Below, in pieces: positions 26,145 through 35,209 of a DNA stretch of 64,000 bases; within the stretch, counting starts at the first letter, position 1, and every line of letters starts with the position of its first letter. Made by a program: the position numbers and the translations under genes. The DNA comes from Pseudomonadota bacterium (GTDB taxonomy: Bacteria; Pseudomonadota; Alphaproteobacteria; Acetobacterales; Acetobacteraceae), in assembly GCA_021798575.1 (NCBI GenBank), contig JAJZGI010000003.1, positions 1 to 64,000 on the forward strand, read 5' to 3'. The notes beneath the pieces are model-generated. The model worked only from the letters and a program-made list of their open reading frames with translations, had not been told where the DNA came from and did not search any database.

Positions 26145-27563
26145 ATGAGTGCACCTGCGCGTTCGGGAGAGCGTTTGAAGAAGGATAGTCTGGGGCTGCC
26201 GCAGATCGTGGCCTCCACCCTGGCCAATATCGCACCGGCCATGAGCTTTTTCTTTGGTTTTGGCGTCATCGTCTCCGGCGCTGGAGTCGGCGCGCCGCTC
26301 ACCATCCTGCTCGCCATGGTGGTGGTGCTGTTTCTCACCAATACGCTGGGGGAATTCTCCAAATACCGTCCCAGCACGGGCTCATTCGTCACCTTCATCG
26401 GCATGGGCTTCGGCCCCGTCGCGGGTGCCTCAGCCTCGATCTTCGTGGTGATCGGCTACTGCATCGCCGCTTCCTCGGTCGTGGTCATCGCGGGTGGCTG
26501 GGCGCACACCACGCTGCATCTGTTCCTGGGCGTGAATATTCCCTGGCCCGTGCTCAGCATCATCGTCACCGGCATCGTCGGCCTGCTCGTCTCGCGCGGC
26601 ATCAGCCTCTCCACCACGTGGGCGGCGATCTTCTTTTATTTCGAACTCGTGCTGCTCCTCGTGGGCGCGGTGATCATGCTGGTCGCCAACCATGGGGCGA
26701 TCAGCTGGGCGCCCTTGATGCCGGCCAACATCTCCGGTGGTCTAGCCGGTGTGGGGGCGGGCTTTCCGCTCGCGATCTATCTGTTCATCGGCTGGGAGAA
26801 CTCCGCCATGCTGGCCGAGGAGACGACGAACCCGCGCCGCAACCTGCCACGCGCACTCATCATCGGCACCGTGTCCATCGGCATCCTCTATATGTTCCTG
26901 GCCTATGCCACGGAGATCGCGTTCCATAATAACGCGACCGCCATCGGCAACTCCGCCATTCCGTTCGTGGATGCGTTCAAGGCCTCCGCCGCCGGGCTGA
27001 TCCTGGTCGCCTATATTGCCGGCGTCACGAGCATTTTCTCGAGCCTGATCGGCCTGACCAACGCGCAGGCGCGGATGCTGTTCAGCTCCAGCCGTGAGGG
27101 CCTGGTGCCGGCGTTTTTTGGCAAGATCCACCCGCAGCACAGAACACCCTCCACGGCGATGTGGACCTATATCATCGTCGCGCTGCTGATCGTGCTGGTC
27201 TTCGGCTTGTACTACAAGATCGACCCGGTGACGCTGTTTGGCGATACCGGTACTCTGGGCACCATTCCAGTGATCGTGACCTATCTCATCACGAACCTGG
27301 CGCTGCCGGTCTATATGCTGCGCCACCATCGGGCGGAGTTCAACCCGCTGCGTCACCTCGGCGTCCCGGTGCTGGGCACGGTACTGATGCTGTTCCCGCT
27401 CTACGGCCTGGTCGAGCCCGGCCAGCCCTATCCGTTCAACATCTATCCCTACATGGCGCTTGGTCTGCTGGTGATCTCGGTGATCTACGGCGCGATTCTC
27501 GCCAACCGCAACCCGGAACTGGTGCAGAGCATCGGCTCCTACGTGGCCGATGAAGAGTATTAG
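26145..27563 (+). CDS. APC-family amino-acid permease
   Basis: The 472-residue protein has about 12 membrane segments and the APC family opening L-G-L-P-Q-I-V-A-S-T-L-A-N-I-A-P-A-M-S. The later segment G-W-E-N-S-A-M-L-A-E-E-T (about 225-236) matches the family motif near helix 6. GGGAGG (26134-26139) precedes ATG 26145; the track start at 26127 lacks that site. APC carriers move amino acids or amines by proton or sodium coupling or exchange. Substrate cannot be assigned. It stands alone, with the TelA operon starting 87 bases after it. Confidence 0.85.
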   Translation: MSAPARSGERLKKDSLGLPQIVASTLANIAPAMSFFFGFGVIVSGAGVGAPLTILLAMVVVLFLTNTLGEFSKYRPSTGSFVTFIGMGFGPVAGASASIFVVIGYCIAASSVVVIAGGWAHTTLHLFLGVNIPWPVLSIIVTGIVGLLVSRGISLSTTWAAIFFYFELVLLLVGAVIMLVANHGAISWAPLMPANISGGLAGVGAGFPLAIYLFIGWENSAMLAEETTNPRRNLPRALIIGTVSIGILYMFLAYATEIAFHNNATAIGNSAIPFVDAFKASAAGLILVAYIAGVTSIFSSLIGLTNAQARMLFSSSREGLVPAFFGKIHPQHRTPSTAMWTYIIVALLIVLVFGLYYKIDPVTLFGDTGTLGTIPVIVTYLITNLALPVYMLRHHRAEFNPLRHLGVPVLGTVLMLFPLYGLVEPGQPYPFNIYPYMALGLLVISVIYGAILANRNPELVQSIGSYVADEEY

Positions 27564-27594
27564 GGTCTGATCGACCCTATCGGTCGCCCGCCTG

Positions 27595-27623
27595 TTGCCC
27601 GCCCTGGTCCCTTTGGCTAGGGT
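27595..27623 (+). promoter_or_regulatory. Promoter of the TelA-YbjQ operon
   Basis: TTGCCC (27595-27600) and TAGGGT (27618-27623) are spaced by 17 bases. The likely start of transcription is about 20 bases before ATG 27650. Prediction by eye; typical of alphaproteobacterial housekeeping promoters. Confidence 0.4.
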
Positions 27624-27649
27624 TGGGTGACACGCGCTGGAGTTGCCCG

Positions 27650-28894
27650 ATGCCTGAGACGCTTTCCGCCGCACCGCTCGATCTGTCCGTGTTTGATAAT
27701 CTGGAGCCGCCACCGGCGCCCGCCCAGGCGCTGACGGCCCAGCCTGCGTCCGCAATAACGATGAGCGACGAACGGCTTGCGGAGCAGCCCAGGCCGGAGC
27801 GGCTGGTGGAGGTCTCGAACCTGCCGCCCGCCGATCTGGCCTCGGCCCAGGCGTCGGCCGAAAAAATCAACTTCTCGGATACCGCCTCGATGCTGGCGCA
27901 TGGCGAGGGTGTTTTGGCGGCGATCGCGGGTGCGTCCCGCCAGTTGCTCACCGGTGTGCGGCTGGGTGACGCAGGTGAGGCCGGGCAGATCGCCGCCTCG
28001 GTGATCGATGGTATCAAAATCCTGCGGATAAAAGACCTTCAGACCGAGGCCAACGGCGGCCAGCCCGCCGTGCGCAAGGGTATCATCGGCCGGATGCTGG
28101 GCGTCGCGGCGGACGCGCGCACCGCCTTCAAGGGCTTTGCCGAGAATCGCGAGCAGTTCCTGACCCTGATGGACAAGGAACAGGCCAAGGCGCGCAAGAT
28201 CAAAGCCGATCTGGCGGTCACCATCGGGCTTTTGGACCAGCAGGCGCTGGCCATCCGCCAGAGCCTGCACGAGCTGAAGATCGCCATCGCCGCCGGGCAG
28301 ATCGCGCTGGACCGCGCGCAGGACGAGTTGGAGACCAAACGCCAGCACGCGATCGCAACCGGCGACGCGGGGGACGCCGCCGACGTATTGGATTTCCGGG
28401 GTGCCATCGCCAATTTCAGGGCTAAAATCGCGGATATGCGGGAGGCCATGGTCGGCTCAGCCATGTTGATCCCCATCATCGGCCAGAATCGTTCAGCCGC
28501 CGAGACCCGGATGATGAAAATCTCCAACGGCATGCTGGTCGTGATCCCGCGCCTGATGGCGGTGGCGAGCCAGGCGGTCGTCCAGGTGGAGATCAAAAAC
28601 GCGGCCGAGGCCTCGGCCAAGCTCGATGAGGCCAACCGGCAGATCACGCTGCTGGCGGCCAAAGGTGCGCATGAGGCGGCGACCTCGGCGGCGCGCTCGC
28701 TGGGCGGGGATACACGCAATATCGACGTGCTGGCGCAGGCCGCGGACGAGGCGATCGCGACCATGAACGAGGTGATCGACATCGAGCGCGAGGTGGCGGC
28801 GGGTGACGCCGCGCGGGAGGCCAAGCTGGCCGAGGTGCGCAGCAAACTCGTGCGCGGGATGCAAGGTGTGAATGCCAGAGCAATCGAGAAATAG
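27650..28894 (+). CDS. TelA-family (toxic-anion resistance) protein
   Basis: The 414-residue protein belongs to the TelA family (PF05816): a long, all-helical, charge-patterned chain. Key segments are F-K-G-F-A-E-N-R, D-K-E-Q-A-K-A-R-K-I-K, L-D-Q-Q-A-L-A-I-R-Q-S-L and E-M-R-E-A-M/R-type heptads near 250-270. It then has N-R-S-A-A-E-T-R-M-M-K-I-S-N-G-M-L-V-V-I-P, a highly conserved TelA block. Family members are linked to tellurite tolerance and cell-envelope stress, with no settled mechanism. ATG 27650 lies after a promoter-like pair. It leads a four-gene operon with two YbjQ genes. Confidence 0.88.
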   Translation: MPETLSAAPLDLSVFDNLEPPPAPAQALTAQPASAITMSDERLAEQPRPERLVEVSNLPPADLASAQASAEKINFSDTASMLAHGEGVLAAIAGASRQLLTGVRLGDAGEAGQIAASVIDGIKILRIKDLQTEANGGQPAVRKGIIGRMLGVAADARTAFKGFAENREQFLTLMDKEQAKARKIKADLAVTIGLLDQQALAIRQSLHELKIAIAAGQIALDRAQDELETKRQHAIATGDAGDAADVLDFRGAIANFRAKIADMREAMVGSAMLIPIIGQNRSAAETRMMKISNGMLVVIPRLMAVASQAVVQVEIKNAAEASAKLDEANRQITLLAAKGAHEAATSAARSLGGDTRNIDVLAQAADEAIATMNEVIDIEREVAAGDAAREAKLAEVRSKLVRGMQGVNARAIEK

Positions 28895-28920
28895 AGAATT
28901 TTCGGGCGGGAGCCGGTTTG

Positions 28921-29292
28921 ATGGATTTTGATATGCAGGCGGCGTGGCTGCGGCGATTCTCTGGTGATGCGCAGAGCAATCTCGGCGCCTTTGCGTTGCG
29001 GTTGAAGGAGGCGCTGCCCGAACTCGTGCGGGTGCAGGAGCAAAAAAGCCTGTTCGTGAAATCCGGTAAAATCACCGGCGTTACCGTGGAGCTCGGCCAG
29101 AATTTTTACCGGCTGGAGATGATAAATGGACGGCTGTCCGCCAGCATCGGCATGGTCGTGCGCGGCATTACGCTGAACACGAAGACGCTCGACCCCGCCG
29201 AGTGGTTCGCGCGCCTGGCGCAGGAGACGCAGGAGGCCTCCGCCCACGCGCAGGGCCTCAGCCAGTCCCTCCAGCAGTTCATGGCAAGCTGA
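28921..29292 (+). CDS. Unknown small protein of the TelA-YbjQ operon
   Basis: I do not recognise a named family. The 123-residue protein (ATG 28921; TTG 28918 also possible) has a helical N-terminus (residues 5-35), then a short beta region with V-x-V-Q-E-Q-K-S-L-F-V-K-S-G-K-I-T-G-V-T-V-E-L-G and F-Y-R-L-E. It then has R-G-I-T-L-N-T-K-T-L-D-P-A-E-W, and an Ala/Gln-rich C-terminal helix. It looks like a small soluble adaptor. Its stop overlaps the start of the next gene (TGATG), so it is translated with the YbjQ genes. I infer a shared role with its neighbours. Confidence 0.65.
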   Translation: MDFDMQAAWLRRFSGDAQSNLGAFALRLKEALPELVRVQEQKSLFVKSGKITGVTVELGQNFYRLEMINGRLSASIGMVVRGITLNTKTLDPAEWFARLAQETQEASAHAQGLSQSLQQFMAS

Positions 29293-30224
29293 TGGGTTTG
29301 TTCGACCTCTTCAAAAAACCGACCGCCGAGAGCCAGGCCGCCCAGGCGGAATCCGCGCGTCGGCAGGCTGATATCCAGATGAGCCTGCGCGGCGGGCGCG
29401 TGCCGAGCGGCACGCTGGCGCGCCTCCAAGGTGCCGCCGCTGGCGCCGGCCCGTGGATGGCGACCCTCTCCCCGGCGGAGCTGATGATCGTGCGCTCGCA
29501 TGGCCTCAAACCCATCGCCGCCATTTCATCCACCTGCTGGCTGCATTATGGCTGGTCCTGGACGCAAGGCCACGCGCAGGGCTGGGAGACAGCCCTGCAG
29601 CGCCTCAGCCAGGAGGCCAGGGCCTGCGGCGCCAATGCGGTGCTGGACGTGAAGATGCGCACCATCCCCGTGGGCGAGGGTGAGAGCATGGATTTCTCGC
29701 TCGTCGGTACGGCGGTGCGGGTGGAAGGTCTGGCGGCATCGCCAGACCCGATCATCGCCACCGTGCCGGCGCTGGAATTCGTGAAACTGCTGGAGGCGGA
29801 TGTGGTGCCGACCGGCATCGCCATCGGCGCGCATTATGAATGGCTGACTGACTGGCGGGGCAGCGCGGATGCGCCCTGGATGGGCAACACGGAATCCTGG
29901 CAGCTCTCGAATTTATGGGAGAGCGTGCGCAGCCGCGCCCATGCGCAACTGCGCGAGAGCGCGCGCAACCATGGCAACGGCGTGCTGGCGCATCTGAACT
30001 TCTCCCAGATGTTCGAGCGCGAGCGCGATATCAACGAGCAGAAGGTGAAAGAATATCTGGCCCGCCATATCGTCATCGCCACCACGGTGGATGCCAAACG
30101 CGGCACGCCGCTGCCGCAGGAGTTCAAAATGATGGTGGATATGCACGCGGGCAAAACACCGCTCACCGGCACCTCCCGCCACCACCAATCCTACGCCACC
30201 AACGAACAGGACGGAGCGATATGA
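29292..30224 (+). CDS. YbjQ/heavy-metal-binding-type protein with two related domains (first)
   Basis: The 310-residue protein carries two copies of a YbjQ-like (PF01906 type) domain. The first (about 55-145) has G-L-K-P-I-A-A-I-S-S-T-C-W-L-H-Y-G, then a helix with L-Q-R-L-S-Q-E-A-R-A-C-G-A-N-A-V-L-D-V, and ends S-L-V-G-T-A-V-R-V. The second (about 155-270) repeats the order with D-V-V-P-T-G-I-A-I-G-A-H-Y-E-W and L-R-E-S-A-R-N-H-G-N-G-V-L-A-H-L. The N-terminus is helical. The start overlaps the previous stop. Metal binding is assumed for the family but not proved, and Cys is scarce here. Confidence 0.75.
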   Translation: MGLFDLFKKPTAESQAAQAESARRQADIQMSLRGGRVPSGTLARLQGAAAGAGPWMATLSPAELMIVRSHGLKPIAAISSTCWLHYGWSWTQGHAQGWETALQRLSQEARACGANAVLDVKMRTIPVGEGESMDFSLVGTAVRVEGLAASPDPIIATVPALEFVKLLEADVVPTGIAIGAHYEWLTDWRGSADAPWMGNTESWQLSNLWESVRSRAHAQLRESARNHGNGVLAHLNFSQMFERERDINEQKVKEYLARHIVIATTVDAKRGTPLPQEFKMMVDMHAGKTPLTGTSRHHQSYATNEQDGAI

Positions 30225-30225
30225 C

Positions 30226-31041
30226 ATGACGCTAGATTTGCCAACGCACGCGCAGGAACGCCTGAAGGGGTTGCGCTCCTCGGCGCATTCCTCCGGCGTG
30301 TTCACCTCGGATTTTTCCGTCAATGAGTTCTTGCTGGTGCGCAAGGCCGGGTTCGAGCCGATCGGCCTGTGTGTCGGCACCTGCGTCTATCATGTGGGGA
30401 TCCAATACGGCTCCTGGTCGAAAAACCAGGAGATGGATGTGCTCTCCAAGGCGATGTATCATGCGCGCGAGCTGGCGATGTCGCGGATGCGGGCCGAGGC
30501 CACCGCCATGGGCGCGGACGGCATCGTGGGGGTGAAGCTCACTATCAAGCGCCTGGAATGGGATGAGCATTTGCTGGAATTCATCGCCATCGGCACCGGT
30601 GTGGTCCACGGGGAGGGTCATAAGGGCTTCCGCGCGCATGACGGCGGGCCATTCACCTCGGATCTGTCCGGGCAGGATTTCTGGTCCCTGCTGCACGCGG
30701 GCTACCGGCCGGTAGAGATGGTGATGGGCAGCTGCGTCTATCACGTCGCGCATCGCGGGATGCTCTCGGGCCTGGGCACGACAGGGCGAAACGTCGAGAT
30801 GGAGAATTTCACCGCCGCGATGTATGAGGCACGTGAGATCGCCGTCGAGCGCATGCAGGTCGAGGCCGCGGCGGCGAAGGCCGAGGGCGTGGTAGGCGTG
30901 GATATCCACGAGGGCAGCCACGGCTGGCAGACCCATGTGATCGAGTTCTTCGCCATCGGCACGGCGGTGCTGCCGCTCGAGCAGGAGATCGCACCGGAGA
31001 AGATTGCCGACCCGATCATGGTACTCTCCGTCAATGATTAA
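30226..31041 (+). CDS. YbjQ-type protein with two tandem domains (second)
   Basis: The 271-residue protein is built from two obvious repeats. Repeat 1 (about 22-130): F-T-S-D-F-S-V-N-E-F-L-L-V-R-K-A-G-F-E-P-I-G, V-G-T-C-V-Y-H-V-G, and G-A-D-G-I-V-G-V-K-L. Repeat 2 (about 140-255): F-T-S-D-L-S-G-Q-D-F-W-S-L-L, M-G-S-C-V-Y-H-V-A, E-G-V-V-G-V-D-I and F-F-A-I-G-T-A-V. Each repeat has a C-V-Y-H site. Its gene begins 1 base after the preceding stop codon. The layout of F-T-S-D modules appears in similar genes of actinobacteria from memory, so the operon could be a widespread unit. Function unknown. Confidence 0.8.
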   Translation: MTLDLPTHAQERLKGLRSSAHSSGVFTSDFSVNEFLLVRKAGFEPIGLCVGTCVYHVGIQYGSWSKNQEMDVLSKAMYHARELAMSRMRAEATAMGADGIVGVKLTIKRLEWDEHLLEFIAIGTGVVHGEGHKGFRAHDGGPFTSDLSGQDFWSLLHAGYRPVEMVMGSCVYHVAHRGMLSGLGTTGRNVEMENFTAAMYEAREIAVERMQVEAAAAKAEGVVGVDIHEGSHGWQTHVIEFFAIGTAVLPLEQEIAPEKIADPIMVLSVND

Positions 31042-31101
31042 CCAGATGAAATGCGGCGGTATGGAGCACGCAGCCGCGCGGTAAAAAGTCTCTTGCTATG
31101 T

Positions 31102-31151
31102 TATACTCAAAGTGAGTATAACAGGGGTAAATTATACTCACTTTGAGTATA
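31102..31151. promoter_or_regulatory. Paired palindromic operators of nadABC (NadQ-like)
   Basis: Two exact copies of one palindrome in opposite sense: TATACTCAAAGTGAGTATA (31102-31120) and its reverse complement (31133-31151). Each has perfect 8-base arms (TATACTCA/TGAGTATA) and a 3-base spacer, with centres 31 bases apart, about three helical turns. The first covers an extended -10 (TG-T-TATACT, 31099-31107); the second ends at the ribosome site of nadA. Position indicates repression of NAD synthesis by a regulator such as the alphaproteobacterial NadQ; motif resemblance is from memory. No regulator gene of that kind is in the window. Confidence 0.8.
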
Positions 31152-31163
31152 AAGGAGACTGCG

Positions 31164-32126
31164 ATGCCGTTCGACCCCGTCTATGACCGTGTCCGCGCCA
31201 TTATTCCGCCGATCGAATGGGCCGACATGGAAGAGGATGTCCTGGCCATCCGCGCGCTTAAGGCGGAGCGCCGCGCCGTCATCCTTGCGCATAACTACCA
31301 GACCCCGGAGATCTTCCACACGGTTGCGGATATCGTGGGGGACAGCCTGTTGCTGGCGCGTGAGGCGGAGCACACGGATGCGGAAGTGATCCTGCTGGCG
31401 GGCGTGCATTTCATGGCCGAGACCGCGAAGCTGCTGAACCCCAATAAAACCGTGCTGATCCCCGATATGCGCGCCGGCTGCTCGCTCGCGGAGTCGATCA
31501 CGCCGGAGGATATCGCGCTGCTGCGCGCCGCCCACCCGGGTGTCCCGGTGGTGGCCTATGTCAACACGTCGGCGGCGGTGAAGGCGGCCTCAGACATCTG
31601 CTGCACCTCGGGCAACGCCAAAAAAATCGTGGAATCGCTCGGTGTGGAAAAAGTGATCATGCTGCCGGATGAATATCTGGCGCAGAACATCGCGCGCGAG
31701 ACCGATGTGAAGATCATCGCTTGGGCCGGCCATTGCGAAGTGCATGAGCGCTTCACGGCGGCTGAGATTCAGGAGCTGCGTCTGCGCCACCCGGGCGTGG
31801 TGATTCTGGCGCATCCGGAATGTCCGCCGGAGGTGGTCGCGGTATCGGATTTCTCGGGCTCGACGGCGGTGATGGCCGATTATGTGAGCCATAACAAACC
31901 GCCGCGCGTGGCGCTGATCACGGAATGTTCGATGAGCGATAACATCGCGTTAATTAATCAGGATGTCGAGTTTATCCGCCCCTGCAATCTGTGCCCGCAC
32001 ATGAAGCGCATCACGCTGAAGAACATCCGCACGGCGCTGGAGATGATGCAGACCGAGGTGTTCATCGATCCCGCTCATTTCGCCCCCGCGCGCGCGGCGG
32101 TGGAGCGTATGCTGGCCGTCAAATGA
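31164..32126 (+). CDS. nadA: Quinolinate synthase A
   Basis: NadA condenses iminoaspartate with dihydroxyacetone phosphate to quinolinate using a [4Fe-4S] cluster. Three cysteine places fit: [16 protein letters not shown], and P-C-N-L-C-P-H-M-K. The N-terminus has A-V-I-L-A-H-N-Y-Q. Length is 320 residues. AAGGAG just before ATG 31164 sits directly after the second operator. It is the first gene of nadA-nadB-nadC; its stop overlaps the nadB start. The longer start at 31143 would lie in the operator, so I reject it. Confidence 0.96.
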   Translation: MPFDPVYDRVRAIIPPIEWADMEEDVLAIRALKAERRAVILAHNYQTPEIFHTVADIVGDSLLLAREAEHTDAEVILLAGVHFMAETAKLLNPNKTVLIPDMRAGCSLAESITPEDIALLRAAHPGVPVVAYVNTSAAVKAASDICCTSGNAKKIVESLGVEKVIMLPDEYLAQNIARETDVKIIAWAGHCEVHERFTAAEIQELRLRHPGVVILAHPECPPEVVAVSDFSGSTAVMADYVSHNKPPRVALITECSMSDNIALINQDVEFIRPCNLCPHMKRITLKNIRTALEMMQTEVFIDPAHFAPARAAVERMLAVK

Positions 32127-33526
32127 TCATCATCGGCGGCGGCATCGCCGGGCTCATGGCCGCGCTGGCTGCGGCACCCGCGCCGGTGGTGCTGCTCAAC
32201 CCCGTCGCCCCGGGGGAGGGTGCCGCCAGCGTCTGGTCGCAGGGCGGTCTGGCGGCGGCCGTCGGCGCGGATGACAGCCCGGCGCTACATATACGCGATA
32301 CGCTCAAGGCAGGGGCCGGCCTGTGCGCCCCGCAGATGGTGGCGGAGATCATCGCCGCCGGGCCGGGGCTGGTCGATACAATGCTCGGCTACGGCGTGCG
32401 TTTTGACACCGATGGTTCGGGCAGGCTGGCGCTGGGGCTGGAGGCCGCGCACAGCCGCCCGCGTATCCTGCACGCAAATGGCGACCAAACTGGCGCCGAG
32501 ATCATGCGCGCGCTCATCGCGGCCGTGCGGCGCACACCGTCCATCCGTTTTCTGCCCGCCCAGGCCCGGCATATCTGCGTTTCGGGCGGCGCGGTCGCGG
32601 GCGTGCTCGCAACCCAGGGGGATGAGGTTCTGCGCCTGCCCGCGCGCCAGGTGCTGCTGGCCACCGGCGGCATCGGCGCGCTGTTCCGCGACAGCACCAA
32701 CCCGCCCGGCGCCGTCGGCTTTGGTCTCATGCTCGCCGCCGCCGCTGGCGCGCGCCTCAAGGATCTCGAGTTCATCCAGTTTCACCCGACCGCGCTGGCC
32801 GCCAACACACCCTCCCTGCCGCTGATCTCCGAGGCGGTACGCGGTGAGGGCGCGGTGCTGATCGACGAGCATGGGGACGCATTTCTCAATGGCGGAGACC
32901 TCGCCCCGCGTGACACCGTGGCGCGCGCCGTGTTCGCCCACCAGACCGCCGGGCACCAGGTGTTCCTGGATGCGCGGCGGATCGGCGCCCGTTTCGCCAC
33001 GCGCTTTCCGGCAATCTCTGAAATCTGCGCCAAAGCGGGGATCAACCCGCAGAACCAGCCGATCCCCGTGCGGCCCGCCGCGCACTATCACATGGGCGGC
33101 GTCGCGGTGGATGCCAGCGGGCAGAGCAGCGTCCCCGGCCTGTTCGCCGCCGGGGAGGTCGCCTGCACCGGCCTGCACGGTGCCAACCGCCTGGCCAGCA
33201 ACTCCCTGCTGGAGGCCGCGGTGTGCGGCGCCGTCGCCGGTCGTGCGATGGCGGCGCTTCCGGTGGGCAACGCCTCAACCCTGCCCGAGATGGCACTGCC
33301 GCCAGAACCCAATGCCGCCGCCATCCGCGGCATCATGTCCGAGCATCTGGGCGTGCTGCGCACCCCGGCGGGCCTGCAACGCGCCGTCGCCCAGTTGCAG
33401 GCGCTCGCTCCAGGTAATCCCGCCGCTGAGCTTGGCCTGCGCATCGCCCAGGCGGCGCTGGCGCGCAAAACCTCGGTCGGCGCGCACGCCGTCCAGGGCA
33501 CCGCCGCGCTCCATCAGGCTGCCTGA
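32123..33526 (+). CDS. nadB: L-aspartate oxidase
   Basis: FAD enzyme that oxidises aspartate to iminoaspartate for NadA. The 467-residue protein begins with [14 protein letters not shown] (FAD-binding Rossmann) and has [10 protein letters not shown], typical of the flavoprotein/succinate dehydrogenase group. A conserved block follows: [10 protein letters not shown] and [16 protein letters not shown] near residues 350-365. The C-terminus is shorter than in E. coli NadB. ATG 32123 overlaps the nadA stop; an upstream start inside nadA is not credible. nadC follows 8 bases after. Confidence 0.95.
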   Translation: MIIIGGGIAGLMAALAAAPAPVVLLNPVAPGEGAASVWSQGGLAAAVGADDSPALHIRDTLKAGAGLCAPQMVAEIIAAGPGLVDTMLGYGVRFDTDGSGRLALGLEAAHSRPRILHANGDQTGAEIMRALIAAVRRTPSIRFLPAQARHICVSGGAVAGVLATQGDEVLRLPARQVLLATGGIGALFRDSTNPPGAVGFGLMLAAAAGARLKDLEFIQFHPTALAANTPSLPLISEAVRGEGAVLIDEHGDAFLNGGDLAPRDTVARAVFAHQTAGHQVFLDARRIGARFATRFPAISEICAKAGINPQNQPIPVRPAAHYHMGGVAVDASGQSSVPGLFAAGEVACTGLHGANRLASNSLLEAAVCGAVAGRAMAALPVGNASTLPEMALPPEPNAAAIRGIMSEHLGVLRTPAGLQRAVAQLQALAPGNPAAELGLRIAQAALARKTSVGAHAVQGTAALHQAA

Positions 33527-33534
33527 AAATTACC

Positions 33535-34383
33535 ATGCAACTGCCACCCCTGCCCGCCGTGATGATCGAGCCCGCTATCCGCGCCGCGCTGCTGGAGGAC
33601 CTCGGCCGGGCCGGGGATATCACGTCGGATTCGGTCATCGATGTGCACACTCAGGCGGAGGTGGCGCTGATCGCGCGCGAGCCCGGCACCCTCGCGGGGT
33701 TGGATTTCGCGCGCAGCGCCTTTGCGCTCATCGAGCCGCGCATCCGCTTCGTCGCCCATTGCGAGGATGCCGGCCGCCTCACCCCCGGCCAGCGCATCGC
33801 CAGCGTCTCAGGCCCGGCCCGCGCCATCCTCACGGCTGAGCGTGTGGCGCTGAATTTTCTAGGGCATCTGAGCGGCATCGCCACGGCGACCGCCGGCATC
33901 GCCGATTCCATCGTCCACACCAGGGCAAAAATCTGCTGCACACGCAAAACCACGCCCGGGCTGCGCTTTGCCGAAAAATACGCGGTGCGCGCGGGCGGCG
34001 GCGCCAATCATCGCTTCGGGCTGGATGACGCGGTGCTGATCAAGGACAACCACATCGCCATCGCGGGCTCCATCACTACCGCCATCACCCGTGCCCGCGC
34101 TGCCATCGGCCATCTCGTGAAAATCGAGGTGGAGGTGGATACGCTGGCCCAGCTCGAGGAAGCGCTCAGCCTGCACCCGGACGCGATTCTGCTGGATAAC
34201 ATGGCCCCGCCCATGCTGCGGGAGGCTGTGGCGCGCATCGGCGGCCGCGCCATCAGCGAGGCATCGGGGCGGATCACAGCGCAGACCGCGCCGGAGATCG
34301 CAGAAACCGGGGTGGACCTGCTCTCCGCCGGCTGGCTCACCCATAGCGCCCGCGTGCTGGATATCGGGCTGGATTTTACCTGA
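33535..34383 (+). CDS. nadC: Nicotinate-nucleotide pyrophosphorylase (quinolinate phosphoribosyltransferase)
   Basis: NadC turns quinolinate and PRPP into nicotinate mononucleotide. The 282-residue protein has E-D-L-G-R-A-G-D-I-T-S-D near the N-terminus, A-L-N-F-L-G-H-L-S-G-I-A-T (about 102-114), and T-R-K-T-T-P-G-L-R with K-Y-A-V-R-x-G-G-G, the phosphate-binding loop and active-site lysines. D-D-A-V-L-I-K-D-N-H follows. It ends the nadABC operon. A putative start ATG 33535 is 8 bases after nadB. No terminator was seen in the 100 bases before the L,D-transpeptidase gene. Confidence 0.95.
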   Translation: MQLPPLPAVMIEPAIRAALLEDLGRAGDITSDSVIDVHTQAEVALIAREPGTLAGLDFARSAFALIEPRIRFVAHCEDAGRLTPGQRIASVSGPARAILTAERVALNFLGHLSGIATATAGIADSIVHTRAKICCTRKTTPGLRFAEKYAVRAGGGANHRFGLDDAVLIKDNHIAIAGSITTAITRARAAIGHLVKIEVEVDTLAQLEEALSLHPDAILLDNMAPPMLREAVARIGGRAISEASGRITAQTAPEIAETGVDLLSAGWLTHSARVLDIGLDFT

Positions 34384-34488
34384 CAGCCTCTCGCGGCTAT
34401 GAAATCGCCGTCATTTTCACAACCCATGTCTTGGCCGCCCTGATCCCCTGCACCCATATAATGGACGGAAAATTTTTCCGGACTTCGC

Positions 34489-35208
34489 ATGGTCTGCAAC
34501 TTGCCTATCCGCTGTGTTTTCACCTTCGCCCTGCTGGCGCTTGCAACCGCACCTGCCCAGGCCGACACCAGCGTCATCTCGCGCACTCAGGCGTTGCGCC
34601 GGGATGCGCGATATGTCGCCATTCAGGAGCCCACCCCCGGTAACCCGCGCCTCATTCTGGTGGATATCGCCCGGCAGAAGCTGTATCTGCTCGTGCATGG
34701 GCAGGTGCGGGTGAGTTGGCCGGTTTCCACCGCCTGGCGGGGCGTCGGCAACCTTCTGGGCAGCGACCGTACGCCCACCGGGCTGTTCGAGATTGCCGTC
34801 AAAATGGGTGCCGGGTTGCCGGAATTCGCCATCCTCAACAGCCAGGGGCCAAGCGGCGGCGTCGCCACGCCGGTCTTCGCCTCCCATGATTTAGCAGCAA
34901 GCCGCTTTATCACCACCCGGCTGCTGGTGCTGGAGGGGCTGCAACCAGGGTGGAATGAGGGCGGGGATGTCGATACGCTGGCGCGGCAGATCTATATTCA
35001 TGGCACCGCCAACCTCGGGATGCTGGGCCAGCCGGCATCCCTTGGCTGTGTGCAGATGGCGCCGGGGGCTATTATCGCGCTCTCCCGCGCCGTGCCCATC
35101 GGCACGCTGGTGCTGATCACGCCGAGCCTTGGGAATCCAGAGATTATTCCAGGCCAGCCGCCCGCGCCCGGCACGATTATCGCCAGTAATAGCGATACTC
35201 GGGATTGA
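34489..35208 (+). CDS. L,D-transpeptidase (YkuD domain)
   Basis: The 239-residue protein has a signal peptide (C-V-F-T-F-A-L-L-A-L-A-T-A-P-A-Q-A) and a YkuD catalytic domain. The signature H-G-T then S-L-G-C-V-Q-M (about 180-198) contains the catalytic His and Cys. It cross-links peptidoglycan stems by 3-3 bonds, or anchors lipoprotein, with a short Pro-rich tail. L,D-transpeptidases often aid envelope strength in acid. It lies 105 bases after nadC and converges with the dienelactone hydrolase gene. ATG 34489 is the only good start. Confidence 0.88.
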   Translation: MVCNLPIRCVFTFALLALATAPAQADTSVISRTQALRRDARYVAIQEPTPGNPRLILVDIARQKLYLLVHGQVRVSWPVSTAWRGVGNLLGSDRTPTGLFEIAVKMGAGLPEFAILNSQGPSGGVATPVFASHDLAASRFITTRLLVLEGLQPGWNEGGDVDTLARQIYIHGTANLGMLGQPASLGCVQMAPGAIIALSRAVPIGTLVLITPSLGNPEIIPGQPPAPGTIIASNSDTRD

Positions 35209-35209
35209 T

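Noticed and set aside
26742-27755. 337-residue leftward frame opposite the APC permease
   Set aside because: Shadow frame with poor composition, no motif or ribosome site, fully antisense to a convincing permease.
31991-32122. Longer NadB start inside nadA
   Set aside because: The Rossmann motif begins at ATG 32123, directly overlapping the nadA stop; the extension is out of frame with nadA and has no family match.
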